64,000 nt of DNA from NCBI GenBank assembly GCA_965237855.1, contig CBDEGK010000004.1, positions 744,001 through 808,000 on the forward strand. Reading direction: 5' to 3'. The position numbers and the translations under genes are program-made. The notes under the pieces were generated by a model, which was not told where the DNA came from, did not search any database, and worked only from the letters and a program-made list of their open reading frames with translations. The DNA comes from CBDEGK01 sp965237855. Its GTDB lineage: Bacteria; Pseudomonadota; Gammaproteobacteria; Pseudomonadales; Halieaceae. Position 1 is the first letter of the stretch. Every line of letters starts with the position of its first letter. Below are positions 9,351 through 18,637 of this stretch, piece after piece.

Positions 9351-10460
9351 TTACAACGTCGCCAGGGGATTGCTGTCCCAGGGCGCGGTAAAAAATGAAT
9401 CGAGTGCCTGGTCGGGTACTTCCCTGGAACTTGGGTAGGCCCAGGCTGGATTGCGATCCTTGTCTACCAGCAGCGCACGCACGCCCTCAGCAAACTCCGG
9501 ATAGCGAACAATATTGGTGACCAGTTGAATCTCCGCCTGGAACACTTCCTTCAACGAGCTGTGCCGGGTTTCCCAAAGCTGCCGATGAATCCAGCGCGCC
9601 GCCAGCGAAGAACCACCCGCCAGGCTATCACGGGCTTTCAATAACCAGGGATCGTCTGTTTCGAGCCCGGTAATATTGTCAATGATATCGTGAATGCTGT
9701 CGCCGTCGCAGAGCGCATTGATCGATGCCATGTGCGGTTCAACCTGGCCCGCCGGCCAGCTGCCAATACTCTGCTCGGCGTAGGGGCGCAACACGGCGCG
9801 CACCAGCGCATGGTTGGATTCTTCATCGGCAGACCAGGACTGTAGCTGTAACTGCTCCAGCACGGATTGCTTGTGCTCACTGGCGATAAAACGATCAGCA
9901 ATACCGGTATAGATTGCATCAGCGGCATTGATCGAAGCGCCGGTCAGGGCCAGGAACTCGCCCGCCCGCCCCGGCATGTGGTTCAAGAACCAGCTGCCAC
10001 CGACATCGGGAAACAGGGCAATGGTGACTTCGGGCATGGCGATGCGGGTTCGCTCAGTAACCACGCGGTGGCTACAAGCCGCCATCACGCCCAATCCGCC
10101 ACCCATCACGATGCCGTGGCCCCAACAAATTAGCGGCTTGGCATAGGTGTGCAGGGTGTAATTCATGCGGTATTCGCGACCGAAGAAGGCCTCGGCATAC
10201 TCACAGGGACCGCCGGGTTGCTCGATGGCGGAATTCCTCAGTGCCTGTACATCGCCACCGGCACAAAGGGCTTTCTCACCGGCTCCCTCGAAAAAGACGG
10301 CACTCAATTCAGGATCATTGGCCCATTTGTCCAGCTGCGCCTGTAGCAGATCCACCATCTCCAGGGTCAGGGAGTTAAGTGTGCTCTCTACATTGAGAGT
10401 AATGCGACCAAGCTTACCGCTCGCGCAGCTGATCTCTTCAAATAAAACCGGGGCGCTCAC
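9351..10460 (-). CDS. 3-hydroxyisobutyryl-CoA hydrolase
   Basis: A 369-residue crotonase-superfamily member, longer than hydratases and with the HIBCH signatures EKALCAGGDVQAL, HGIVMGGGLGVMAACSHR and PEVTIALFPDVGGSW. It hydrolyses 3-hydroxyisobutyryl-CoA to the free acid, a step peculiar to valine breakdown. Two GTG codons could start it: 10475, and 10460, which overlaps the preceding TAG by one base (TAGTG). I favour 10460 because GGAAG lies 8 bases upstream. Confident assignment by family and by neighbours. Confidence 0.9.
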   Translation of the reverse strand: MSAPVLFEEISCASGKLGRITLNVESTLNSLTLEMVDLLQAQLDKWANDPELSAVFFEGAGEKALCAGGDVQALRNSAIEQPGGPCEYAEAFFGREYRMNYTLHTYAKPLICWGHGIVMGGGLGVMAACSHRVVTERTRIAMPEVTIALFPDVGGSWFLNHMPGRAGEFLALTGASINAADAIYTGIADRFIASEHKQSVLEQLQLQSWSADEESNHALVRAVLRPYAEQSIGSWPAGQVEPHMASINALCDGDSIHDIIDNITGLETDDPWLLKARDSLAGGSSLAARWIHRQLWETRHSSLKEVFQAEIQLVTNIVRYPEFAEGVRALLVDKDRNPAWAYPSSREVPDQALDSFFTAPWDSNPLATL

Positions 10461-11248
10461 TAACTGTTCTTCCACTGGGGCTTACGCTTTTCCAGGAAGG
10501 CGTTGACGCCCTCTTTCTGGTCATCGGTGCTGAACAGATCGACAAATTTCTGCCGCTCATACGGCAGGGCCTCACCCATGGCATTATCGCGCGCATGATG
10601 GATCAGTTCCTTGCAGTAGGTCACCGAGATCGGGCTCTGATTACCCACCTGCTCCGCCAGGACCATGGCCCGTTCCAGCGCGGTACCACTGGGTACGACT
10701 TCCTCGACCAGGCCGATACGCAACGCCGTTTCAGCTTTGACCCGCTCGCCGCAGAGAATTATTTTCTTGGCCCAGCCTTCACCGACCAGCCAGGACAGGC
10801 GTTGGGTGCCGCCGGCACAGGGCAACAAGCCGACTTTGGCTTCCGGCAATGCCATCTGCGCGTGCTCCTCGGCAATGCGAATATCACAGGCCAAAGCGGT
10901 CTCCAGTCCACCGCCCATGGCAAAGCCATTTACCGCGGCAATGGAAACACCGCGGAAATTTGCCAGGCACTCAAACCCGCGGCCAAAAAACTCGGCCATG
11001 TTACGGGCCGTGTCGGGGTCGCCACCGGCAAACAAGTTCAGGTCGGCGCCGGCGGAAAAGAACTTCTCGCCTGCCCCGGTGATGACCAGGGCAAAAATGG
11101 AGCGCTCATCATTGAGCTTGGCAATCAAATCCTCGAGGGCGGGCAGGCTCTCGGTGTCCCAGGTATTTGCGGCCGGGTTGTCGATGGTAATTTGCGCGGT
11201 ATGCCCAACAATCTCCACCTTCAATTTGTCAGATGTACTCAAACTCAT
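10460..11248 (-). CDS. Enoyl-CoA hydratase (methacrylyl-CoA hydratase candidate)
   Basis: A 262-residue crotonase-family enzyme with GEKFFSAGADLNLF and AVNGFAMGGGLETALACDIR, followed by PEAKVGLLPCAGGTQRLSW, whose two-loop arrangement is typical of genuine hydratases. Its start overlaps the stop of the acyl-CoA dehydrogenase by 4 bases and its end is coupled to the hydrolase, so it is placed between the enzymes that make and consume its expected substrate and product. Methacrylyl-CoA hydration is inferred from this position. Confidence 0.87.
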   Translation of the reverse strand: MSLSTSDKLKVEIVGHTAQITIDNPAANTWDTESLPALEDLIAKLNDERSIFALVITGAGEKFFSAGADLNLFAGGDPDTARNMAEFFGRGFECLANFRGVSIAAVNGFAMGGGLETALACDIRIAEEHAQMALPEAKVGLLPCAGGTQRLSWLVGEGWAKKIILCGERVKAETALRIGLVEEVVPSGTALERAMVLAEQVGNQSPISVTYCKELIHHARDNAMGEALPYERQKFVDLFSTDDQKEGVNAFLEKRKPQWKNS

Positions 11249-12405
11249 TTAATAACCTCCAATGCACCTTCCATTAATAAGCGGCGGGAGATGATCACCC
11301 GCATGATTTCGTTGGTTCCTTCCAGAATCTGGTGCACCCTCGTATCGCGCACATGGCGCTCCATCGGGTACTCCTTGATATAGCCGTAGCCGCCGAACAG
11401 TTGCAGTGCGTCGTTGCAGACATTGAAACCCACGTCAGTGGCGAAGCGTTTCGCCATCGCGCAGTAGGTTGTGGCCTGTGGGTCTTTGTTATCCAGTTTA
11501 CTGGCGGCCAGTCGTACCATTTGTCGCGCCGCTACCAGATCGGTGAGCATATCCGCCAGAGAAAACTGGGTGGCCTGGAATTCACTGATGGCCCGATCAA
11601 ACTGTTTACGTTCCTGCACGTAGGCAGCGGCTTCTTCCAGCGCCTGCTGGGCTGTGCCAATGGAACAGGTGGCAATATTGATGCGGCCACCGTCCAGCCC
11701 TTCCATGGCAATGGCGAAACCCTGCCCTTCTGACCCCAACCGATTGATTGCCGGCACCCGCACATTGTCAAAGTTGATGGTGCGGGTGGGCTGGGCATTC
11801 CAACCCATCTTGGCTTCTTTCTTGCCGTAGGAAACCCCCTCGGCGTCGGCGGGAATCAATAGTGTGGATATGCCTTTTGCTCCCGCATCGCCGGTGCGCA
11901 ACATCACCACCAACACATCAGTCTCACCGGCGCCGGAGATAAACACCTTGCTGCCATTGACCAGGTAGTTATCACCATCGAGTACCGCAGAGGTTTTCAG
12001 GGACGCGGCATCGGAACCGGCACCGGGCTCCGTCAGGCAATAAGAGGCCAACTTGGTTCCCATCACCAGGTCGGGGCACCATTCATCGATAACCGACTGG
12101 CTACAGTAGCGACCAATCATACTGGTCGCCATATTGTGTATGGTCAGAAACGCGGCCGTGGTGGTACAGCCCTTGGCCAGTTCCTCAACAATGAGGCTGG
12201 CATCGAGCCTGGGCAGTGCCAGGCCGCCGGCCTCTTCCGGGGTATACATGCCCATGAAGCCGAGTTCTCCGGCCTCACGCAGTGCCTTCTTGGGAAAGAT
12301 GGCGTCCTCATCCCAACGCGCGGCGTTGGGCACCAGCGCTCCTTCAGAAAAGGCGCGCGCACTCTCGACAAAGGCCTGCTGCTCGTCCGTGAGTGAAAAG
12401 TCCAT
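11245..12405 (-). CDS. Acyl-CoA dehydrogenase (isobutyryl-CoA dehydrogenase candidate)
   Basis: A 386-residue FAD-dependent acyl-CoA dehydrogenase. Signatures include CLTEPGAGSDAASLKTSA (FAD/substrate contact), the region following WVRGE-like segments, and the C-terminal QILEGTNEIMR that carries the catalytic glutamate. The gene order dehydrogenase, hydratase, 3-hydroxyisobutyryl-CoA hydrolase, 3-hydroxyisobutyrate dehydrogenase points to isobutyryl-CoA as substrate. The ATGA overlap with the hydratase gene supports coupled translation. Confidence 0.88.
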   Translation of the reverse strand: MDFSLTDEQQAFVESARAFSEGALVPNAARWDEDAIFPKKALREAGELGFMGMYTPEEAGGLALPRLDASLIVEELAKGCTTTAAFLTIHNMATSMIGRYCSQSVIDEWCPDLVMGTKLASYCLTEPGAGSDAASLKTSAVLDGDNYLVNGSKVFISGAGETDVLVVMLRTGDAGAKGISTLLIPADAEGVSYGKKEAKMGWNAQPTRTINFDNVRVPAINRLGSEGQGFAIAMEGLDGGRINIATCSIGTAQQALEEAAAYVQERKQFDRAISEFQATQFSLADMLTDLVAARQMVRLAASKLDNKDPQATTYCAMAKRFATDVGFNVCNDALQLFGGYGYIKEYPMERHVRDTRVHQILEGTNEIMRVIISRRLLMEGALEVIK

Positions 12406-12431
12406 GTCAGTCCCCTGCTTCCTTTTTTAAC

Positions 12432-13838
12432 TTATTGGAACTTGCTCATCACCGAGCCGAACAGCTCTTCGTCAGAGGGAATGACTTTGGCCTCAGCCAG
12501 GGGCTTGGAAACCCAGGTCTCGTTAATGAGATCGCGCCAGGTAATATTGTTATTGGTGGCATTGCCACCCCAGGAACCGCAACCCAGGGAGAAGGTCTGG
12601 CGCATGCCATTCCACAAGTTGCCGCTGTTGGAGGCCGCCTGCGGCTGGTTCACCATAACCCGCGAAGTCTTGGTGGCGTGGGCAAAGCCCATGATGTTGT
12701 CATCGTTGTACGAGTATATGCCGCAGGAATGTCCCTGGCCCTGGTAGGCCTGGATGGCATTGGTCATGGCGATGGCCTCGTATATATCCTTCACCTTGTA
12801 CAGCGCCATGGTCACTGATAACTTCTCGCCTGAGAAGGGGTGATCGGGGCCGGCGCCTGTCTCAGGCACGATCAGGAACTGCACTCCCTCTGGCAATTCG
12901 ATACCGGCCATACCGGCAATTTTTTGCGCAGACTGGGCGACAATGGCCGTGTTGAGGTGGCCATCTTCCCATATCGTGTTCTGCAGTTTGGCTTTCTCCT
13001 CGTCATTGAGCAGGTGACCGCCTTCTGCCACAAGTTTTGCCAGCATCTCGTCGTAGATAGATTCAAACAACAATACCGAGTTATCAGAAGAACAGGATGC
13101 GGCCAGATCGAGGGTCTTGGAGATGCGGATTTTTTCCGCCGCCTCGTCCAGGTCCGCAGAATCGTCCACGGTAATACAGGCGTTGCCCACGCCGACACCC
13201 AGGGCCGGCGTGCCACTGGAATAAGCGGCGTGCACCATGGGGCCACCACCAGTAGCCAGTACTCGGTCGCATTGGCGCATCAGTTCGTTGGTGCCTTCCA
13301 TGCTGGGCACATCGATGCTGATGACCAGGTCGGCCGGTGCACCACAGAGTTCCAGCGCCTCACGCATATAGTCACAGATCTTCTTGTTGGTGAGCTTGGC
13401 GCGGGGATGTGGAGCAACAATGATGGAGTTGCGACCTTTTACCGCAGAGATGGCCTTGATGACCGGCGTCGCTTCCGGATTGGTGGAGGGCGATAGCGCG
13501 CCAATCACACCCACCGGCTTGGCGATCTTGACAATATTGCGCTCGAGATCTTCCTCAATGATGCCGACGGATTTGTCGTCGATGATGTCCATCAGGGTGG
13601 CGCGGGTCTTGCGGTAGATCTTCAGGTATTTGCCATCGTAATTACCCAACTGGGTTTCGTCGATGGTGAACTGGGCAATTTCCTCGGCGCGATCTTCCCG
13701 GGCAACGGAATACACCATCGCCCTGATCAGCTCATCCACCTGCTCCTGGGTGTAATCGGCGATCTGTTCCTGGGCTATACGTGAACGCTCGACCAGGGCG
13801 GCGATCTGCTGCTCGGCTTGCTGCTGTGCGTCGGTCAT
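12432..13838 (-). CDS. CoA-acylating aldehyde dehydrogenase, SucD/SauS-like
   Basis: A 468-residue aldehyde dehydrogenase of the acylating group that includes succinate-semialdehyde dehydrogenase SucD, sulfoacetaldehyde dehydrogenase SauS and the N-terminal half of AdhE. Family features are VGVIGALSPSTNPEATP, VLATGGGPMVHAAYSSGTPA, the nucleophile in DLAASCSSDNSV and the C-terminal FSLGCGSWGGN motif. ATG 13838 is chosen because GGAGC precedes it by a suitable distance; a longer frame from 13871 adds residues foreign to the family. It is the promoter-proximal gene of the operon, 26 bases before the dehydrogenase. In this pathway position MmsA (decarboxylating) is expected; this enzyme is a different subfamily, discussed under findings. 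Confidence 0.82.
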   Translation of the reverse strand: MTDAQQQAEQQIAALVERSRIAQEQIADYTQEQVDELIRAMVYSVAREDRAEEIAQFTIDETQLGNYDGKYLKIYRKTRATLMDIIDDKSVGIIEEDLERNIVKIAKPVGVIGALSPSTNPEATPVIKAISAVKGRNSIIVAPHPRAKLTNKKICDYMREALELCGAPADLVISIDVPSMEGTNELMRQCDRVLATGGGPMVHAAYSSGTPALGVGVGNACITVDDSADLDEAAEKIRISKTLDLAASCSSDNSVLLFESIYDEMLAKLVAEGGHLLNDEEKAKLQNTIWEDGHLNTAIVAQSAQKIAGMAGIELPEGVQFLIVPETGAGPDHPFSGEKLSVTMALYKVKDIYEAIAMTNAIQAYQGQGHSCGIYSYNDDNIMGFAHATKTSRVMVNQPQAASNSGNLWNGMRQTFSLGCGSWGGNATNNNITWRDLINETWVSKPLAEAKVIPSDEELFGSVMSKFQ

Positions 13839-13939
13839 TGGTGGGGCTCCTGCGATGATTTTTGATAACACGCAACGATAACAGTATTAAGTATGGCTCA
13901 CATTGACAAAATTGCTCTATTTATGGACTATATTGCGAT

Positions 13940-14818
13940 ATGAGCGCTCCCTCAAAATGGCCCCTGCCGACGGCCGGTATCCGCTTCATCACGCCCGCCT
14001 TCATGGTCGAGAAACTGGCGCGTCATCCACTAACCAAGGACTGCTATCCCACCGCTATGGGTTACTACCCGGCCGCCAGCGGACACCGTATGCAGCGCGA
14101 CCGCCACGATGACAACCTGCTGCTGTATTGCGTTTCCGGTCGCGGCCAATTGCGGCTGGATAATTGCCGGGAGCAGATTTCGCCGGGACAGGTCATGTTG
14201 CTCCCCCAGGGCGTCAGCCACTACTACGAGGCCAGCCAGAGCAATCCCTGGACGCTGTACTGGGTCCACTTCCAGGGTGCCAGTACCGGCATCTTCAGCC
14301 AGTATCTCGGTTACCGGGAAAACAGTCCCGTGGTCGATGCAGGTCTCAACCCTGCCCTGATTGGTGCTTTCGCCAGGCTGATGAATGTCAGGCGCACAGG
14401 CTATGACCTGCGCGCCTTCATCAACGCAGCCAATCAACTGCGCCACCTGTTCAGTCACATGGCCCTGGAAATCAGCTCGACCCAGGCCCACGTGGCCCAG
14501 AAGTTCAATCTCGACCAGATCCAGGCCTTTATGCTGGAAAACATCAAGGGCCAGGTCAGCCTGGACACACTGGCCAACTCCGCCAATATGTCCAAATACC
14601 ATTTCGCCACCAAGTACAAAACGCTGACCGGTTACCCACCCATCAAACACTTTTTAAATATGAAGATGGAACACGCCTGCCACTTGCTGGACTCATCGGA
14701 GATGAGCGTCAAGGAGATCGCCGGCGAACTGGGCTATGACGACCAGCTGTATTTTTCCCGGCTGTTCAGTAAAACTATCGGTAAATCGCCGCGTAGTTAT
14801 CGCGCTTCAATAAGGTAG
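13940..14818 (+). CDS. AraC family regulator, MmsR-like
   Basis: A 292-residue AraC/XylS-type regulator with an N-terminal cupin-like effector domain (residues about 30-170; LYCVSGRGQLRLD, GQVMLLPQGVSHYY) and a C-terminal double helix-turn-helix (residues about 195-290; VSLDTLANSANMSKYHFATKYK and VKEIAGELGYDDQLYFSRLF). It is divergent from the isobutyryl-CoA operon with about 100 bases between them. In Pseudomonas aeruginosa the AraC protein MmsR activates mmsAB from the same kind of position, so it most likely activates the operon in response to a valine-pathway metabolite (inference). Confidence 0.85.
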   Translation: MSAPSKWPLPTAGIRFITPAFMVEKLARHPLTKDCYPTAMGYYPAASGHRMQRDRHDDNLLLYCVSGRGQLRLDNCREQISPGQVMLLPQGVSHYYEASQSNPWTLYWVHFQGASTGIFSQYLGYRENSPVVDAGLNPALIGAFARLMNVRRTGYDLRAFINAANQLRHLFSHMALEISSTQAHVAQKFNLDQIQAFMLENIKGQVSLDTLANSANMSKYHFATKYKTLTGYPPIKHFLNMKMEHACHLLDSSEMSVKEIAGELGYDDQLYFSRLFSKTIGKSPRSYRASIR

Positions 14819-14826
14819 GATCATCT

Positions 14827-16266
14827 ATGACTTTATCGCATACCAGACAGGCAATTATCGCAGGCATCCTCCTCCTGCTGGCGTTGCCGGCGGTAGCGCA
14901 GTGGGCCCAACCATCGGCAGAGGTCGTCATCGTCCGGGGTGGCTGGCTGTTTGACGGCATTAGCGACAGCCGCAGACCGAACACAGGGCTGGTCATTCGC
15001 GATGGTAAGTTTGCCGAGGTCGATGCCGATTTACAGAAGCAGGATCTTGCCGCGGCGACAGTGATCGAGCTGACCGATGCGGACACGATCCTGCCCGGAA
15101 TGATCGATCTGCACGCCCATTACAATTTCAACCTGGTCGATGCGGGCAGGACCGAGGAGGTGATCTACAACGGCATCATCTTTCTTGCCAATGGCGTGAC
15201 CTCCACTTGGTCAGCCGGTGAATACTATCCTGAGCGCGTCATGGAACAGCGCGAGCTGGTTGATTCGGGCCAATCGGCTGGGCCAAGGCTGTTTGTATCC
15301 GGCCCCTACTTCGGTGGCTTCCGCTGCGAATACAACATCAAGACGGCGGCTGACGACTGCATCGGGTGGCCCAACGACATCACCGAGCAGGAAATCCGGG
15401 CAGAGGTCGACAAGTGGGCCGAGCAGGGTGTGATCAGTATAAAAATAAAGCAGGCAACGCCGGACGAGGCAATGATCCTGATCGATCAGGCTCACAAGAA
15501 TGGTATGACCGCGACTGGTCACCTTGCCAACTACAATGTCGAGTGGGATGTGAGCACGCGAGACGCGATCCTCATGGGCATCGATCGCGTTGAACACCAG
15601 ATGACGTTGGGCAGCGGTGGCCCAGGCAGTGCCGACATGCCGCAGATAATCGACCTTATCCTGAAGCACCAGGTATATTACGACGCCAACTTGCAGATGT
15701 ACGGCGGCATCAACCTGCGCAATGAACTGGGCGACGCCATGATCTGGACCGATGAAGCCAGGTTCTTCACCCCCTATACCCAGGCTCTGCTGGAGCAACG
15801 GGGGCCTCCGCCACCGGAATCCGACCCTGCGGAATTCGCCCAACGTGTGCTCGAACTGAAATCACTGCATGAAGCGGGCGGCGAACATCTGCTTGTCGTG
15901 GGCACTGACGAACCCGTCTATACGTCCTTGTTACCAGGATTCGCCTTTCATCGTGAATAGCTGGCCATGGTGCACGTCGGACTACCACCTGTCGCCGTTC
16001 TCAAGGCCGCCACCATCAATGGCGCCAGCTCTCTGAATATTGCCGACCAGCTGGGTTCTGTCGAGGTCGGTAAGTTGGCCGACCTGTCTGTCGTGAAGGG
16101 AAACCCGCTCGAGGATATCAAGACCGCCCGCAAAGTGACCCTCGTCATCAAGGCTGGGGAGGTCTATGACCCTACATTGCTATTGGAGTCCGCGGTCGGA
16201 AAAATTGGGCCATCGGGTCCCGACGATCACGCAGATTGGGAACTGACGATTAGACCGCTTCGCTAA
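14827..16266 (+). pseudogene. Amidohydrolase interrupted by an in-frame TAG
   Basis: Two open segments in one frame, 14827-15960 and 15961-16266, together encode an exported metal-dependent amidohydrolase of about 478 residues: signal peptide (LLLLALPAVAQ), metal HxH in MIDLHAHYNF, later histidines in TATGHLANYN and DRVEHQMT, the metal aspartate in VVGTDEP, and the C-terminal AATINGASSLNIAD...VGKLADLSVVKGNP. A TAG at 15958-15960 cuts after FAFHRE, where relatives have a leucine-like residue; a single TTG to TAG change would explain it. Without read-through the C-terminal 100 residues are lost. It lies 8 bases after the AraC gene. TAG is an ordinary stop for neighbouring genes, so recoding is unlikely; pseudogene or sequencing error. 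Confidence 0.8.
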
Positions 16267-16286
16267 AACCGAAAGTATCCCCGCCG

Positions 16287-16760
16287 CTATGTCCTGGCAA
16301 ACTCATTAAAGTCTGCCACCAACAATTCAATGGTGATGGGAAGAATCACATTCAATTCTTCGTCCATAAGTTCATAGAGCGCGCCATCAGTACTGTGTGT
16401 ACTAAACAGCGCTACCCCGCCGTCAGGACCACCCCGTTCAAGATGTGGTGTTTCCACACCCACGGAGAGTCCGTAATCCCCTGCCCGACGAATGCGTGGC
16501 TCTTTGGCTAAATTGCCCTCTGCGTCGTAATCGTAAAGATGCTGCTCACCTTCGAGAACAAAACAGGTAGTGGTGGCCATATGCCGATGGAGATTGCAGT
16601 GTCCGCCGTCGCTGCCCCAGCGCACGATCATATCCAGCGTACCAGCCGCTTCGTCGTAACCCAGGATGGTGTAGTCATGATGAATAAAATAGCTGGCATC
16701 AGCTTCATCATCGACTTCACGCCATTTGTACTTACTTAGATCCAGATTGCCCTCAAACAT
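16287..16760 (-). CDS. Cupin-domain protein
   Basis: A 157-residue single-domain cupin. The metal-binding region HCNLHRHMATTTCFVLEGE (about residues 53-71) has the GX5HXH-type spacing with a following glutamate, and a second histidine appears in VGVETPHLERGG. The fold suits a small dioxygenase or anti-sigma-like sensor, but no catalytic assignment is possible. It is the last gene of the ECF41 operon, 12 bases after the sigma gene, so it may be part of that response. Confidence 0.7.
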   Translation of the reverse strand: MFEGNLDLSKYKWREVDDEADASYFIHHDYTILGYDEAAGTLDMIVRWGSDGGHCNLHRHMATTTCFVLEGEQHLYDYDAEGNLAKEPRIRRAGDYGLSVGVETPHLERGGPDGGVALFSTHSTDGALYELMDEELNVILPITIELLVADFNEFART

Positions 16761-16772
16761 GGCCGCTTTCTC

Positions 16773-17672
16773 TTATTGACGAATGCCATAGGATAGCCCC
16801 AACTGCGCGGCCTGTAACTTGTCGGGATTGCGGAGACTGTAAATCCAGCAAATTTCTCCCTGCTGGTTCAATCTCAGGGTGAGAATCATGTCACCCTCGT
16901 CACCCTGCAAGCGCACAAAGGCTGGGCGACCATTGACCCGAGTCATCTCAATGCCATCAATGGCGGCCCGCTTGCTGGCAATGTGGGTAAACACCTGGGC
17001 TACCCGCTGCGGTCCCTCAAGAGGTATCAAGGCTGCGGTCACCTGGCCACCGCCATCTGACAACGCCACCACATCCGGCGCCAGCAGGGCCATCACCGCT
17101 TCGCGATCACCGGCCGCTGCCGCCGAGGCGAACTGCAACATCACCTGTTCCAACTTCTCATTGGAGGCTTCAAAACGGGGCCGGTCGGCGGCGAGATGTT
17201 TCTTCGCTCGACTCACCAGCTGACGACAACTGGACTCGCTGCGATTGAGCATGGTGGCAATGTCATCATAGGGCGTGTCAAACACCTGGTTCAGTAAAAA
17301 CGCGGCGCGCTCTTCTTCCCCCAGGCGCTCCAACGACCACAACAATGCCAGTTCACACTGTTGCGCCAACTCCAGTGCACCCTGGGGTTCGGAGGTTGTT
17401 TCCAGGATCGGCTCGGGCAACCAGGGGCCGGTATAAACTTCGCGCCGATGTCGAGCTGAGCGCAACTGGTCAATTGAGAGGCGTGTTGCCACCGTGGTTA
17501 ACCACGCCGGCGGTGATTGAATGGTCGATTGGTCAACCCCTTGCCAGCGCAGCCAGGTTTCCTGCACCACGTCTTCCGCCGCGGCAATCTCACCCATCAT
17601 CTGGTACGCCAACGATACCAATCGCGGGCGCTCGCTCTCGAAGCTATCCAGTTGTTCGGCTGCGGTAGGCAT
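16773..17672 (-). CDS. ECF41-group sigma factor with SnoaL-like C-terminal domain
   Basis: A 299-residue extracytoplasmic function sigma factor. Sigma region 2 (LVSLAYQMMGEIAAAEDVVQETWLRW) and region 4 (AFLLNQVFDTPYDDIATMLNRSESSCRQLVSRAK) occupy the first 165 residues; the rest is a fused SnoaL/NTF2-like domain. Three ECF41 hallmarks are present: WLPEP in the linker, DGGG in the C-terminal domain and NPDKL near the end. In this group the extension takes the place of a separate anti-sigma factor. The ATG at 17672 is used; an upstream frame to 17786 runs through the neighbouring gene. It overlaps that gene by 29 bases and is co-transcribed with a carboxymuconolactone decarboxylase-type partner, as is usual for ECF41. 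Confidence 0.9.
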   Translation of the reverse strand: MPTAAEQLDSFESERPRLVSLAYQMMGEIAAAEDVVQETWLRWQGVDQSTIQSPPAWLTTVATRLSIDQLRSARHRREVYTGPWLPEPILETTSEPQGALELAQQCELALLWSLERLGEEERAAFLLNQVFDTPYDDIATMLNRSESSCRQLVSRAKKHLAADRPRFEASNEKLEQVMLQFASAAAAGDREAVMALLAPDVVALSDGGGQVTAALIPLEGPQRVAQVFTHIASKRAAIDGIEMTRVNGRPAFVRLQGDEGDMILTLRLNQQGEICWIYSLRNPDKLQAAQLGLSYGIRQ

Positions 17673-18042
17673 GAGCCACCAGGGCAATTGAAATGAGTGC
17701 GGGCAGCGTGACGCCGGCGAAATCTTCCAGCAGGGAGGCGGGACCAACCACCCCGGTGACAACTTCCAGCACATGAAAGATGGCATGGCCCGTCAGCCAG
17801 AACGCGGGTGCCACCCACCAGGCCAGGCGCTGCTTCAGATCGTAAGCACCCAGCAGCAATCCACCCGCCACCGCCAGGTATATCAAACCCACGTCGCGCA
17901 CAAAATGTGGGTTGTAGGCACCGCGTAGAGGCACACCCGGTACCGCCCAAAACCAGGGTTCGGGTGCGGCCAATTGAATCAGGGCATTGATACCCAGGGC
18001 GACACCCAAAATAATCGCTGTCACGGGGGCGATGTGCTTCAT
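17644..18042 (-). CDS. Small four-helix membrane protein
   Basis: A 132-residue hydrophobic protein with about four predicted membrane segments (near residues 5-25, 50-68, 74-93 and 105-124) and a conserved-looking H-x3-H pair in LTGHAIFHVLE. I do not recognise a named family. It lies between the CMD-type gene and the ECF41 sigma gene, overlapping both, so it belongs to the sigma factor operon and could take part in signal sensing or lipid peroxide handling (speculation). Confidence 0.7.
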   Translation of the reverse strand: MKHIAPVTAIILGVALGINALIQLAAPEPWFWAVPGVPLRGAYNPHFVRDVGLIYLAVAGGLLLGAYDLKQRLAWWVAPAFWLTGHAIFHVLEVVTGVVGPASLLEDFAGVTLPALISIALVAHAYRSRTTG

Positions 18043-18578
18043 GTGGATACTCCGACCAGGGCGTGGTCGCCGACCATAACACGGCTACAGGCCTGCCCAT
18101 AACCGAGGGTGTATTTGAGATCGGGGTAGAGCTTGGCGGACGTCAGCGCCAATCCAAACTCAATCAGGCCCTTGTTACCCCATTGGTCCAATACTGACGG
18201 CCTCAGCTGTTCCGACGCCGCATCCCGTTCGATGATGGCATTGGCAAAATCGATTGCCAGGGCCAGGTCGGCGGGCACATCACTGCTGCGACTTTCAACG
18301 ATCGCCGCAACCTGGGGACCGTCAACGCCAGCCTCCAGCGCCATGTCCGCCACCAGTTGCACGCAGGGGCCACAATCTTCATTGATGGCAGAACGGATGA
18401 CGGCAGCGAAGTGAATCGCGGTGGGAAGTGCGCCGGTGTGTCGGCCAATGGCCTGGGCAAAGTTGAACTTTATAAAAGCCCAACCATCTTGCTCCAGCAG
18501 GTATTGCAAATAACTGGCATCATAATTGTAGTGTGAGGAAAACTTCTCAATTCGCGCATCTATCAAGTGCCTAAACAT
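18039..18578 (-). CDS. Carboxymuconolactone decarboxylase/AhpD-like protein
   Basis: A 179-residue all-helical protein resembling the CMD/AhpD family. The redox CxxC motif is in NEDCGPCVQLVADMAL (about residues 70-85), preceded by helices typical of the fold. It is the first gene of the operon and overlaps the membrane protein gene by 4 bases (ATGA). ECF41 sigma factors are commonly encoded next to CMD-family, oxidoreductase or epimerase genes and control them, so this is the probable regulatory target. Substrate unknown. Confidence 0.75.
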   Translation of the reverse strand: MFRHLIDARIEKFSSHYNYDASYLQYLLEQDGWAFIKFNFAQAIGRHTGALPTAIHFAAVIRSAINEDCGPCVQLVADMALEAGVDGPQVAAIVESRSSDVPADLALAIDFANAIIERDAASEQLRPSVLDQWGNKGLIEFGLALTSAKLYPDLKYTLGYGQACSRVMVGDHALVGVST

Positions 18579-18637
18579 CGCCCTTCCTTTAAATGTGATT
18601 TACTCTTTGACGGAATAACCATGCAGAATGTGACAGC

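Noticed and set aside
10595..11383. 262-codon plus-strand frame over the hydratase and dehydrogenase genes
   Set aside because: It mirrors two well-supported minus-strand genes and has no domain features.
13903..13934. TTGACA and TATATT as a promoter for the AraC gene
   Set aside because: The spacing is 20 bases and the -10 would sit only a few bases before the ATG; not convincing as a sigma-70 promoter.
15958..15960. TAG as a recoded sense codon (pyrrolysine or glutamine)
   Set aside because: TAG ends several intact genes in the window (for example those ending at 6771, 8426 and 10460), so general recoding is unlikely; simple mutation or error is favoured.
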